A stretch of 64,000 nucleotides of DNA from Omphiscola glabra. Its lineage: Eukaryota > Mollusca > Gastropoda > Lymnaeidae. The stretch spans positions 27,234,995 through 27,298,994 of the forward strand of contig OZ024808.1 of NCBI GenBank assembly GCA_964017045.1. Reading direction: 5' to 3'. The position numbers were made by a program, and so were the translations under genes. The notes under the pieces were generated by a model. That model was not told the origin of the DNA. It searched no databases and saw only the letters and a program-made list of their open reading frames with translations. Shown here in pieces: positions 10,565-21,404 of this stretch. The number at the start of each line of letters is the position of its first letter. Position 1 is the stretch's first letter.

Positions 10565-10913
10565 AGATGTGCTCCAGGGCGGGGCTCGTGGACTCAAGCC
10601 TGAGGAAACAGATCCTTCAATCCAGCTGCTAAGGACTGTACTGCGGCAATACGGCGATCTAGCAACCAGGCTATGTTTGAATGATGATAAAAGAAAAAAA
10701 GGGAACGACATTTCTAATATGCTCGAGCTAACAGATACATCTCCAACGACAACGAATTCAAATCGAGGCATCGAATGGGATAGAAGCTTTATCATGTTAA
10801 TATCCATTGTGGATAGCCTTATTCGTCTTCACCATAGCCGGCGCAAGCAAGGATGGCTGGCGTCGTCACGTGGCAAATATTCTTTTCATAAATACTTATT
10901 CAATGAATTATAA
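10565..10913 (+). CDS. Possible terminal exon of unknown protein
   Basis: An open frame of about 114 codons follows ttggtcttccag, an acceptor-like sequence. It contains ETDPSIQLLRTVLRQYGDLA, DDKRKKGNDISNMLEL and IVDSLIRLHHSRRKQGWLAS and ends FNEL before a TAA. It is non-repetitive and of mixed composition, unlike the array frames. No family was recognised, no start codon can be defended, and no polyadenylation signal was fixed. It lies downstream of the microexon-like units and could be the end of the same transcript. Confidence 0.28.
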
Positions 10914-11040
10914 ATATACAGAATGGATTAATATGATATGTCTAAACAACTATAATGGCCAACATAGTAGATAACAACTATCCAGAGGCTACATCACCAT
11001 CCATACGATGGGATGAAGTCTAGATAATTAAATCTCAAAA

Positions 11041-12150
11041 TGGCCGACACGTGTCCTATGTTGGAGACACGTGTCCTATGTTGGAGACACGTGTTACATG
11101 TTGGAGACACGTGTCCTATGTTGGAGACACGTGTCCTATGTTGGAGACGCGTGTCCTATGTTGGAGACGCGTGTCCTATGTTGGAGACACGTGTCCTATG
11201 TTGGAGACACGTGTCCTATGTTGGAGACACGTGTCCTATGTTGGAGACGAGTGTGCTATGTTGGAGACATGTGTCCTATGTTGGAGACACGTGTCCTATG
11301 TTGGAGACACGTGTCCTATGTTGGAGGCACGTGTCCTATGTTGGAGGCACGTGTCCTATGTTGGAGACACGTGTCCTATGTTGGAGACACGTGTCCTATG
11401 TTGGAGACACGTGTCCTATGTTGGAGACACGTGTCCTATGTTGGAGACACGTGTTATAGGTTGGAGACACGTGTCCTATGTTGGAGGCGAGTGTCCTATG
11501 TTTGAGGCGAGTGTCCTATGTTGGAGACACGTGTCCTATGTTGGAGGCGAGTGTCCTATGTCGGAGGCGAGTGTCCTATGTTGGAGACACGTGTTTTATG
11601 TTGGAGACGCGTGTCCTATGTTGGAGATACGTGTCCTATGTTGGAGACACGTGTCCTATGTTGGAGGCACGTGTCCTATGTTGGAGACACGTGTCCTATG
11701 TTGGAGACACGTGTCCTATGTTGGAGACACGTGTCCTATGTTGGAGACACGTGTCCTATGTTGGAGACACGTGTTATAGGTTGGAGACACGTGTCCTATG
11801 TTGGAGGCGAGTGTCCTATGTTTGAGGCGAGTGTCTTATGTTGGAGACACGTGTCCTATGTTGGAGGCGAGTGTCCTATGTCGGAGGCGAGTGTCCTATG
11901 TTGGAGACACGTGTTTTATGTTGGAGACGCGTGTCCTATGTTGGAGATACGTGTCCTATGTTGGAGGCGAGTGTCCTATGTTTGAGGCGAGTGTCCTATG
12001 TTTGAGGCGAGTGTCCTATGTTGGAGACACGTGTCCTATGTTGGAGGCGAGTGTCCTATGTCGGAGGCGAGTGTCCTATGTTGGAGACACGTGTCCTATG
12101 TTGGAGACACGTGTCCTATGTTGGAGATACGTGTCCTACATTAGAGGCGC
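11041..12150. repeat. 20-bp minisatellite with CACGTG, about 55 copies
   Basis: The unit is acacgtgtcctatgttggag. Most copies carry the palindrome acacgtgt, with an E-box CACGTG, and others carry gcgagtgt or acgcgtgt. A 320-bp (16-unit) block has been duplicated: the run of unusual variants (gttatagg, tttgaggcga, tcggaggcga, gttttatg, gagatac) starting near 11452 recurs in the same order near 11772. The unit has no stop in any forward frame, so cysteine-rich frames of up to 242 codons are artefacts. Confidence 0.97.
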
Positions 12151-12232
12151 GGGTCCAGCATTGAGAAAATATAAAGTACAAATGAATGAACGAATTCTTT
12201 CTGATCAGAATGATCATATATTAAATAGTTAA

Positions 12233-13005
12233 CCAACTGTGTACATGGTCATACAAATATTCGAAAGAAGAAACGAAATGGAAATGTTCATTCAACTCAC
12301 GAGGTGTTTAGAAAAACAGGCTTTAAGGTGCTCTAAGTTGGCAGTGCTAACTAAAGCCGGCTTTAATGTACTCTAAGTTGGCTGTGCTAACTTAAGAGTC
12401 GATCTCGAAAAGGAAGTTTCTAACGTTTGCAACGGCATTTATAGCGAGTCTATCCTAATTGCTTATGGGATAATCACTACCATGTGATATCTCAATCCAA
12501 TGAACTTAATATTCCGATGCGTGAAAGTGTTTAAAGTGTTTCAATAATCGCTCACCGGAGGCGAGACCGGGGGGGGGGGCTGCATTTCGACTGCGTAGCT
12601 GAGTTCGCTGGTCAAAATTTCCGTCTGTTGAGTTAGCGATCCACGTAGGGGTGACGGTAATCAGGGGAGCTAACTCATCTTGAACGCTTAAAAAAAAAAA
12701 GGGGGGGGGGGGTGGCTTCTAAGTTAGTCGTGGTGAGTACATTGAACTTTTGAGGTCAGCTTCATTTCATGACATAGTTGTCACTTAACCATAGAAAGGT
12801 CGTTTGAGCCCAGCAACCCCTACGATTGCAGTGTACGACTCTGATGTCTTAGGGCCTTACAGATGTGTTTTGGATATTCTTTCACTTATCATATTTTAAT
12901 GCAATGTAGGTGACGACTTAACGAAAAAGTGGCAAAGGGACCTCGAAAAGTCGAGCGACAACTGCTTGAGTTCTGCAAATATTTGTTTTACTAAATAGTA
13001 ATGGG
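12233..13005. other. Unassigned DNA with a two-copy repeat and G runs
   Basis: A segment of about 42 bp (ctctaagttggc.gtgctaac) is present twice at 12318-12395. G runs lie at about 12570 and 12701. No gene is supported. Confidence 0.5.
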
Positions 13006-13009
13006 GCAT

Positions 13010-13228
13010 TGCTACTATATGGCTTAAATCTGTCCCTGGAGACAAGGTACCATTGCAGTGCTACTATCTGGCTTAAATCTGTCCCTGTAGACAAGGTATC
13101 ATTGCAGTGCTACTATCTGGCTTAAATCTGCCCCTGTAGACAAGGTACCATTGCAGTGCTACTATCTGGCTTAAATCTGCCCCTGTAGACAAGGTACCAT
13201 TGCAGTGCTACTATCTGGCTTAAATCTG
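13010..13228. repeat. 49-bp minisatellite, about 4.5 copies
   Basis: The unit includes gctactatctggcttaaatc followed by tgtccctgtagacaaggtac and cattgcagt. Copies are nearly identical. Confidence 0.93.
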
Positions 13229-13479
13229 ATGTCACATTTCGTACAACGGCATATTGCCATATGCATGTCGTATTTCATCTGAACCGATACACTTTTAAAT
13301 TAATTTTAAGCCAGACTCTATAATTACTTTAACACCCCCCTCATTTGAAACGGCGCCCACGACACGTGTCATGTATTCCCACACCCTCCGTGCGCGTCTG
13401 GAAAGAACCACGTAAAGGAGCCTCAGCAGGGTAAAATTCTGAACAAAATGCAAATTAAATTAGAAAGTAGTGGGATAGG

Positions 13480-14265
13480 TGTATGTTCTGATAGTACAAC
13501 GCAAATGAGGTATTGTGCAGTTTGTGGTAGTACAACGCAAATGGTATGGTGCAGGTTGTGATAGTTCAAGGCAAATGGGATAGGTGCAGGTTGTAATAAT
13601 ACAACGCAAATGGTATGGTGCAGGTTGTGATAGTACAAGGCAAATTGGATAGGTTAAGATTGTGATAATACATGACAAATGAGATAGATTCAGGTTGTGA
13701 TATACAAGGCAAATGGGATAGCTGTAGGTTGTGATAATAACAGAACAAATGGGATAAGTGCAGGCTCTGATAGCATAAGACAAACGATATAGGTGCAGGC
13801 TGTGATAGCACAAGACACATGAGATAGGTGCAGGCTCTGATAGCACATGACAAATGATATAGGTGCAGGCTCTGATAGCACATGACAAATGATATAGGTG
13901 CAGGCTGTGATAGCACAAGACACATGAGATAGGTGCAGGCTCTGATAGCACAAGACAAATGATATCGGTGCAGGCTCTGATAGCACATGACAAATGATAT
14001 AGGTGCAGGCTCTGATAGCACATGACAAATGATATAGGTGCAGGCTGTGATAGCACAAGACACATGAGATAGGTGCAGGCTCTAATAGCACATGACAAAT
14101 GATATAGGTGCAGGCTCTGATAGCACATGACAAATGATATAGGTGCAGGCTGTGATAGCACAAGACACATGAGATAGGTGCAGCCTCTGATAGCACATGA
14201 CAAATGATATAGGTGCAGGCTCTGATAGCACAAGACAAATGATATAAGTGCAGGCTCTGATAGTT
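13480..14265. repeat. 35-bp minisatellite with higher-order pattern, about 22 copies
   Basis: Units have the form atgatataggtgcaggctct plus gatagcacatgacaa. A distinct variant (ctgtgatagcacaagacac) recurs at about 13799, 13904, 14044 and 14149, that is every three or four units, showing duplication of multi-unit blocks. The left part (13480-13740) is older and more diverged. Minus-strand frames of up to 257 codons across it are array artefacts. Confidence 0.94.
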
Positions 14266-14994
14266 AGAGCCAAGACGGTAACGACGCTGTCAAAATACAC
14301 GCTGCAAAGTGTTGACAAGGTTTTATTTACGATGACAGCGTCGAGTGACGCAATGAGAATCCATAGAGCAAGAGTCATTACGCCTATTGATTAAATGACA
14401 TCAAATAAATGGACCACTCTAATCTACTCATATGATTTACACGGATGTTGTTGAACGGATTTTGATTTTTTTTATGTTTACAGTTTATAACAATGACCTC
14501 AACTATTCCAGAATTTTAGCCAATGGGTCCTAAGTCGGCGTTTAGACTGGGTGGCCAACATGTGGCCAACTAAAAAAAATATATAACAAAAATAATTAAC
14601 TTAATTTTTGAGTGCAACTTAAATTCAATAAGCTACTCTAGCTGTGAACATTTGTAAACTGAATTTGTAAGTTGCATGACCTATGAATAAACTTGAAAAT
14701 ATAGCGAAACAATTCAAAAATGGCCATCATTGAAAAAGAGGTCCAAATAATATTATCAAATGTAAAGAAACTTTAGTGTTAAAATGAAATTTAGCTTTTC
14801 ATCTAGGAAATTGATGATATAAAAATAGTAAACCCTCCGTTCTTTATATTTAAATTTACATTTATATTTAAAGTGGAATATCAATTTCAATTTATGGTTG
14901 AAATTTCTTTACAAATTTCCCTTAGCTAGTTGATGCCAACGCCCTAACAACAATTGACTATAAACAAACGGAATGTTCGTGTGATGAGTGTATT
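14266..14994. other. AT-rich DNA, no feature seen
   Basis: Single-copy, AT-rich sequence between two arrays. No gene, transposon end or RNA gene recognised. Confidence 0.5.
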
Positions 14995-17900
14995 GGGCAT
15001 TGTGTTAATGAGTCAGTCAGTCAGTCATTCAGTCAGTAAGTCAGGACGTATTGGACATTGTGTTAATGAGTAGGTCAGTCAGTCATTCAGTCAGTCAGGA
15101 CTTATATGGCATTGTGTTAATGAGTCAGTCAGTCAGTCAATCAGTAAGTCAAGACGTATTGGACAAGGCGTTGATGAGTCAGTGAGTCAGTCAGTCAATC
15201 AATAAATCAGTCAGTCAGTCAGGACTTATTGGGCAAGGCGATAATGAGTCATCCAGTCAATCAATTAGTCAGTCAGTCAGCCAGGACGTATTGGTCAAGG
15301 CGTTGATGAGTCAGTCAGTCAATCTATCAGTCAATCAATCAGTCAGTCAGGACGTATTGGACAAGGCGTTGATGAGTCAGTGAGTCAGTCAGTCAGTCAA
15401 TCAATCAGTCAGTAATTCAGGACTTATTGGACAAGGCGTTGATGAGTCAGTGAGTCAGTCAGTCAGTCAATCAATCAGTCAGTAATTCAGGACTTATTGG
15501 ACAAGGCGTTGATGAGTCAGTGAGTCAGTCAGTCAGTCAATCAATCAGTCAGTAATTCAGGACTTATTGGACAAGGCGTTGATGAGTCAGTGAGTCAGTC
15601 AGTCAGTCAATCAATCAGTCAGTAATTCAGGACTTATTGGACAAGGCGTTGATGAGTCAGTGAGTCAGTCAGTCAGTCAATCAATCAGTCAGTAATTCAG
15701 GACTTATTGGGCAAGGCGTTGATGAGTCAGTGAGTCAGTCAGTCAGTCAATCAATCAGTCAGTAATTCAGGACTTATTGGACAAGGCGTTGATGAGTCAG
15801 TGAGTCAGTCAGTCAGTCAATCAATCAGTCAGTAATTCAGGACTTATTGGGCAAGGCGTTGATGAGTCAGTGAGTCAGTCAGTCAGTCAATCAATCAGTC
15901 AGTAATTCAGGACTTATTGGACAAGGCGTTGATGAGTCAGTGAGTCAGTCAGTCAGTCAATCAATCAGTCAGTAATTCAGGACTTATTGGACAAGGCGTT
16001 GATGAGTCAGTGAGTCAGTCAGTCAGTCAATCAATCAGTCAGTAATTCAGGACTTATTGGACAAGGCGTTGATGAGTCAGTGAGTCAGTCAGTCAGTCAA
16101 TCAATCAGTCAGTAATTCAGGACTTATTGGGCAAGGCGTTGATGAGTCAGTGAGTCAGTCAGTCAGTCAATCAATCAGTCAGTAATTCAGGACTTATTGG
16201 ACAAGGCGTTGATGAGTCAGTGAGTCAGTCAGTCAGTCAATCAATCAGTCAGTAATTCAGGACTTATTGGTCAAGGCGTTGATGAGTCAGTGAGTCAGTC
16301 AGTCAGTCAATCAATCAGTCAGTAATTCAGGACTTATTGGTCAAGGCGTTGATGAGTCAGTGAGTCAGTCAGTCAGTCAATCAATCAGTCAGTAATTCAG
16401 GACTTATTGGGCAAGGCGTTGATGAGTCAGTGAGTCAGTCAGTCAGTCAATCAATCAGTCAGTAATTCAGGACTTATTGGACAAGGCGTTGATGAGTCAG
16501 TGAGTCAGTCAGTCAGTCAATCAATCAGTCAGTAATTCAGGACTTATTGGGCAAGGCGTTGATGAGTCAGTGAGTCAGTCAGTCAGTCAATCAATCAGTC
16601 AGTAATTCAGGACTTATTGGACAAGGCGTTGATGAGTCAGTGAGTCAGTCAGTCAGTCAATCAATCAGTCAGTAATTCAGGACTTATTGGACAAGGCGTT
16701 GATGAGTCAGTGAGTCAGTCAGTCAGTCAATCAATCAGTCAGTAATTCAGGACTTATTGGACAAGGCGTTGATGAGTCAGTGAGTCAGTCAGTCAGTCAA
16801 TCAATCAGTCAGTAATTCAGGACTTATTGGGCAAGGCGTTGATGAGTCAGTGAGTCAGTCAGTCAGTCAATCAATCAGTCAGTAATTCAGGACTTATTGG
16901 ACAAGGCGTTGATGAGTCAGTGAGTCAGTCAGTCAGTCAATCAATCAGTCAGTAATTCAGGACTTATTGGTCAAGGCGTTGATGAGTCAGTGAGTCAGTC
17001 AGTCAGTCAATCAATCAGTCAGTAATTCAGGACTTATTGGTCAAGGCGTTGATGAGTCAGTGAGTCAGTCAGTCAGTCAATCAATCAGTCAGTAATTCAG
17101 GACTTATTGGTCAAGGCGTTGATGAGTCAGTGAGTCAGTCAGTCAGTCAATCAATCAGTCAGTAATTCAGGACTTATTGGACAAGGCGTTGATGAGTCAG
17201 TGAGTCAGTCAGTCAGTCAATCAATCAGTCAGTAATTCAGGACTTATTGGACAAGGCGTTGATGAGTCAGTGAGTCAGTCAGTCAGTCAATCAATCAGTC
17301 AGTAATTCAGGACTTATTGGACAAGGCGTTGATGAGTCAGTGAGTCAGTCAGTCAGTCAATCAATCAGTCAGTAATTCAGGACTTATTGGGCAAGGCGTT
17401 GATGAGTCAGTGAGTCAGTCAGTCAGTCAATCAATCAGTCAGTAATTCAGGACTTATTGGACAAGGCGTTGATGAGTCAGTGAGTCAGTCAGTCAGTCAA
17501 TCAATCAGTCAGTAATTCAGGACTTATTGGTCAAGGCGTTGATGAGTCAGTGAGTCAGTCAGTCAGTCAATCAATCAGTCAGTAATTCAGGACTTATTGG
17601 TCAAGGCGTTGATGAGTCAGTGAGTCAGTCAGTCAGTCAATCAATCAGTCAGTAATTCAGGACTTATTGGACAAGGCGTTGATGAGTCAGTGAGTCAGTC
17701 AGTCAGTCAATCAATCAGTCAGTAATTCAGGACTTATTGGGCAAGGCGTTGATGAGTCAGTGAGTCAGTCAGTCAGTCAATCAATCAGTCAGTAATTCAG
17801 GACTTATTGGGCAAGGCGTTGATGAGTCAGTGAGTCAGTCAGTCAGTCAATCAATCAGTCAGTAATTCAGGACTTATTGGTCAAGGCGTTGATGAGTCAG

Positions 17901-18260
17901 TGAGTCAGTCAGTCAGTCAATCAATCAGTCAGTAATTCAGGACTTATTGGTCAAGGCGTTGATGAGTCAGTGAGTCAGTCAGTCAGTCAATCAATCAGTC
18001 AGTAATTCAGGACTTATTGGACAAGGCGTTGATGAGTCAGTGAGTCAGTCAGTCAGTCAATCAATCAGTCAGTAATTCAGGACTTATTGGGCAAGGCGTT
18101 GATGAGTCAGTGAGTCAGTCAGTCAGTCAATCAATCAGTCAGTAATTCAGGACTTATTGGGCAAGGCGTTGATGAGTCAGTGAGTCAGTCAGTCAGTCAA
18201 TCAATCAGTCAGTAATTCAGGACTTATTGGGCAAGGCGTTGATGAGTCATCCAGTCAATC
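14995..18260. repeat. 70-bp higher-order minisatellite with nested GTCA repeats, about 41 near-perfect copies
   Basis: From 15421 onward the period is exactly 70 bp: gacttattgg, one variable base, caaggcgttgatgagtcag, then tetranucleotide (gtca)n text. The variable base after ttgg is A, G or T, and otherwise copies are almost identical. Reading that base over 41 units shows that the 10-unit blocks 15701-16400 and 16401-17100 have the same order (gagaaagatt), so a 700-bp segment was duplicated. The left edge (14995-15420) is diverged and has irregular (agtc)n lengths. Confidence 0.98.
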
Positions 18261-18482
18261 AATGATTCAATCAGTCATTCAGTCAGGAAATATTGGGAAT
18301 GTCGTCATTGATGAGTCAGACAGTCAATCAGTCAGACAGACAGTCAGTCAGACAGTCAATCAGTCAGACAGTCAGTCAGTCAGGAAATATTGGGAATGTC
18401 GTCATTGATGAGTCAGACAGTCAATCAGTCAGACAGACAGTCAGTCAGACAGTCAATCAGTCAGACAGTCAGTCAGTCAGAA
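18261..18482. repeat. Two-copy repeat of about 110 bp rich in GTCA/GACA
   Basis: An aatattgggaatgtcgtcat segment plus cagacagtcaatcagtcaga text occurs twice (18288 and 18387). It is a different offshoot of the neighbouring (gtca)n array. Confidence 0.9.
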
Positions 18483-19180
18483 CACATTACATTACGTGTT
18501 TAGAGTATCTAGTATCGATAGAGATAGAACCAAGATAATCGATTCCTGATTAAAGTTTATTTTCTTGTCATTAATTATAAATTGACATGGCATGTCTTAG
18601 CGGCTGTAACAGATCCACAAATCAAACAAAAATCGGTTCGATACCATAGAGCAAGGTTTCTGTCACGTGTGTATGTTCAGATAAGATTTTAATGTTTAGA
18701 TACGTGGCAATGTTGATCCATAAAAGATAGTGTGTTTTCAAATTGTAACTTCGACACTACTCGTCAAAATATTGTCCCTGCTATTAAGAATGTATGTATC
18801 TTTTTAAAGTGCAAGTATACTTTCTGATTTAAAATAGGGTTTGCAGTTAAACGTTGAGAATCCCTGTAAATAGGTCTTGACGTTTGTTTGTTTTTTAAAC
18901 CCCACTAAAGTGATTTTTTTTAAAGTTATGACGCTTAGCGTTAGAGATTATTTCATTCTATATAAAGGTAATGCTGAATCGTGCCAAAAACAGACTCGTC
19001 TGTTTACAAGACAGGGCCTTCTGTTTCGTAAAGAAGTTTAAATTGTTCGTGCTTATATTTTGTGTGTGTGTTCTTAACTTACAATGGCACGACATCATTA
19101 AATTGTGCGTGTGTGGTGTATGGGCGAGTGCTTTAATTTGTTTCTATAAATGCCCGCTACTCTGGTCGGGATCATGATAA
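18483..19180. other. Unassigned AT-rich DNA
   Basis: No supported gene, RNA or transposon. A 68-codon frame at about 18971 has no recognisable features. Confidence 0.5.
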
Positions 19181-19184
19181 TATT

Positions 19185-19740
19185 TACTTCTTCTTCTTCT
19201 TTCGCCTCTTCGTCCTCGAGGAACAGCAGCCGATCTTCATCGACGTCTGTGATCCTTCCTAGGAAATAGGCCGCCTACAAGAGTCCTCCAGGCATCACGA
19301 TCCTGAGCCAAACTCTCCAGCTTCCCCCAAGTGTGGCCACGTTTCTTGGTATCTGCTTCAACTTCACGGCAAGTGTTATCGGCCTGCCTCTTTTCCGTTT
19401 TCTTTGAGGGTTCCAGCTCAGGCAGGCCTGGATTAACCATAAGGCAAATAAGGCTCGTGCCTTGGGCACCAAGCGTTTGGGGGCACCACAAGTCCTCAAG
19501 AATTTTTTTTTGGAGCAATTTTGAACAAGATCAGGTGCCCTGGGCAGAAGGGGGCACCCATGTGGGTTTGTGCCTTGGGCACTAGAATGGCTTAATCCGG
19601 CCCTGAGATCAGGGCTTGTCTAGTTATGCTGGAGACAGGTTTCCTGAGCGTACGGTCGATCCATCTCCATTTCTATGGAGGATCTCTTGTTCTACCGGTT
19701 TTTGCTTTGACCGCTGCCACAGTTTCTGGTTGTTAATAAT
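19185..19740 (-). pseudogene. LINE 3' coding fragment, interrupted by a MITE
   Basis: On the minus strand the text reads EVEADTKKRGHTWGKLESLA then QDRDAWRTLVGGLFPRKDHR. This is the K/R-rich C-terminal tail shared by many animal non-LTR retrotransposon reverse-transcriptase proteins (…W..D..AWR..V.GL…). The part upstream of the MITE (19606-19740) continues the same tail with stops. The coding sequence is broken by the inserted MITE and by stop codons. Only the 3' end of the element is present. Confidence 0.72.
19423..19605. mobile_element. hAT-like MITE, 183 bp, nested in LINE tail
   Basis: Termini caggcctggattaa and, inverted, cagggccggattaa. The flanking 8-mers agctcagg (19415-19422) and agatcagg (19606-19613) match at seven of eight positions. 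Interior phrases (gtgccttgggcac) occur in both halves. It inserted into the LINE fragment, which reads on from either side. Confidence 0.88.
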
Positions 19741-20370
19741 ATTTACTGAGTGAATTTCAAGTCAATTCCTGATGGTGAAGAATCTGTTAAGATTCCATGC
19801 AATGGAACTAATTTCGAATCCTGCTAAAAACGATGGTGTGATGCACAAAGTTGCGTGCTTTTATTCCTGGACCCAAAATGTCTGATTTTTGGTGTTCTAC
19901 TACTCGTTTTTTTAGATATAATGTCATTTACTCGATAGGGTGGTGGCAAGCAAACGTTCACCAGGGGCGGCGCCTGAATTTACGCACCCTCTTTTTTTTT
20001 CTAAACGTGTATATTAAAATACACAAATTTTACAATACAACGTGCTATTGTAACGCCCTGGGCACTAACCCCCTCACCCTGATTCTCCATTCTCTTAGAT
20101 CTTTGGAGCGAGAGGAGTGGGGGGAGAAACATTAATTGACCCATGTGGAGAAAATATGTTGATGAGAGAACGAGAGAGAGAGGGCGGTGATTGAGAGAGA
20201 GAGAGAAAGCTCGAAAGCAAATTAATGCAAGAAATCTTTTTTTTAAAAGTTCATTAGCTGACGGAATATCACGATCATAATCTTATTTTATAACTTCAGT
20301 AGCTCATGAAATATCAAGATCACAATCTTACGTTTTGATTTCAAGAGCTAAGCGAATATCCAGATCCTCT
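19741..20370. other. Unassigned DNA upstream of the dermatopontin-like gene
   Basis: A GA-rich microsatellite lies at 20163-20210, followed by a duplicated stretch with atatca.gatcacaatctta near 20268 and 20310. The promoter and first untranslated exon of the downstream gene may lie here or further left. I could not place them. Confidence 0.45.
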
Positions 20371-20372
20371 AG

Positions 20373-20504
20373 CTTTTGTTTCTGTTCATCTACTCTAGCT
20401 TTTGTTTCTGTTCATCTACTCTAGCTTTTGTTTCTGCTCATCTACTCTAGCTTTTGTTTCTGCTCATCTACTCTAGCTTTTGTTTCTGTTCATCTACTCT
20501 CCAG
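20373..20504 (+). promoter_or_regulatory. 26-bp minisatellite forming a repeated splice-acceptor tract
   Basis: Five copies of a 26-bp unit, cttttgtttctgttcatcta plus ctctag, lie head to tail. Each is a polypyrimidine stretch ending in TAG. The last copy ends CTCTCCAG at 20497-20504, directly before the 18-nt leader of the dermatopontin-like start codon. The final CAG is the best acceptor, and the four upstream TAGs are potential competing acceptors. An in-frame open extension upstream of the ATG lies inside this repeat and is not taken as coding. Confidence 0.7.
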
Positions 20505-20522
20505 GCATTACCTTCAGGCACA

Positions 20523-20769
20523 ATGCTGCTCACCGAGCTGCTGCTGCTGTTAACTTGTGCTGTGGCCACTGTGCATTCTTTCCCGTGCTACTACAGCTCC
20601 GAGATCAGTTGTGATTCCAGACAGCCGGGCAAATCCTACAGAATAGCATGCAAGGGCGAGAACTTCGTCTTGGGGCTGTTCACCCTAAAAGAGTACCGCC
20701 TGTCGAGGGGTAAGGTCCTGACGACCATGTGTATAAAGGTCGGACCAGTCTATAACTGTACTTCCAGTG
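20523..20769 (+). CDS. Dermatopontin-like secreted protein, coding exon 1
   Basis: The ATG at 20523 has A at -3 and starts a signal peptide with a leucine core (LLTELLLLLTCAVA), with cleavage likely after VHS before FPCYY. The exon encodes residues 1-82, including CKGENFVLGLF and KVLTTMCIKVG, and ends AGTG|GTGAGT, a strong donor, in phase 1. Joined to the second exon the protein is 193 aa with ten cysteines in the mature part. Size and cysteine count match dermatopontin, an extracellular matrix protein used in shell matrix by gastropods. The first repeat unit is diverged, and the usual D-R-x-W signature is not obvious. The family call therefore rests on layout and on the second exon. Confidence 0.72.
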
Positions 20770-20779
20770 GTGAGTTGAA

Positions 20780-21270
20780 AACAATTACCTACAAATTGTT
20801 GTGTGACAATTGCTTAGATTTTGTTGTACCGGTATGATAATTACCTACATTGTGTTGTATGACAGCTACCTACATTGTGTTGTATGATAGCTACCTACAT
20901 TGTGTTGTATGATAGTTACCTACATTGTGTTGTATGACAATTACCTACATTGTGTTGTATGACAGTTACCTACATTGTGTTGTATGACAGTTACCTACAT
21001 TGTGTTGTATGAAAATTACCTATATTGTGTTGTATGACAGTTACCTATATTGTGTTGTATGATAATTACCTGCATTGTGTTGTATGAAAATTACCTATAT
21101 TGTGTTGTATGACAGTTACCTACATTGTGTTGTATGACAGTTACCTACATTTTGTTGTAAGACAATTACCTACATTTCGCTTCATGACAGTTAACTACAT
21201 TTTTTGTATGACAATTATCTACATTGCGTTGCATGACAATTACCTGTATTTTGTTGCATGACAATTGCAT
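20780..21270. repeat. 25-bp minisatellite in intron, about 19 copies
   Basis: The unit is ttacctacattgtgttgtat plus gacag. The array starts about 10 bp inside the intron. Its first copy (ttacctacaaattgttgtgt) is diverged. Copies also decay toward the right end. Confidence 0.95.
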
Positions 21271-21404
21271 TCAACTTATTGTATCAGTCCCTTACCAGCT
21301 TGTTGTGTTGGAATGTTCATCTAAACCTGAGTTCGTCCCTTGTTTAACAGGCGATGGCAATTGCGGTTGATACAGTACTCTAAAAAAATAATCTTAAAAG
21401 TGCC

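Noticed and set aside
11040..12232. Cysteine-rich frames of 115-242 codons
   Set aside because: All forward frames of the 20-bp array are open and give the same text. This is an artefact of the unit sequence.
13460..14378. Minus-strand frames with CHVLSEPAPIS-type repeats
   Set aside because: Translation of the 35-bp minisatellite. No conserved start, and the frame shifts with unit number.
19962..20060. Possible extra hAT MITE (caggggcgg … cgccctg)
   Set aside because: The inverted ends agree over only a few bases and the flanking 8-mers do not match.
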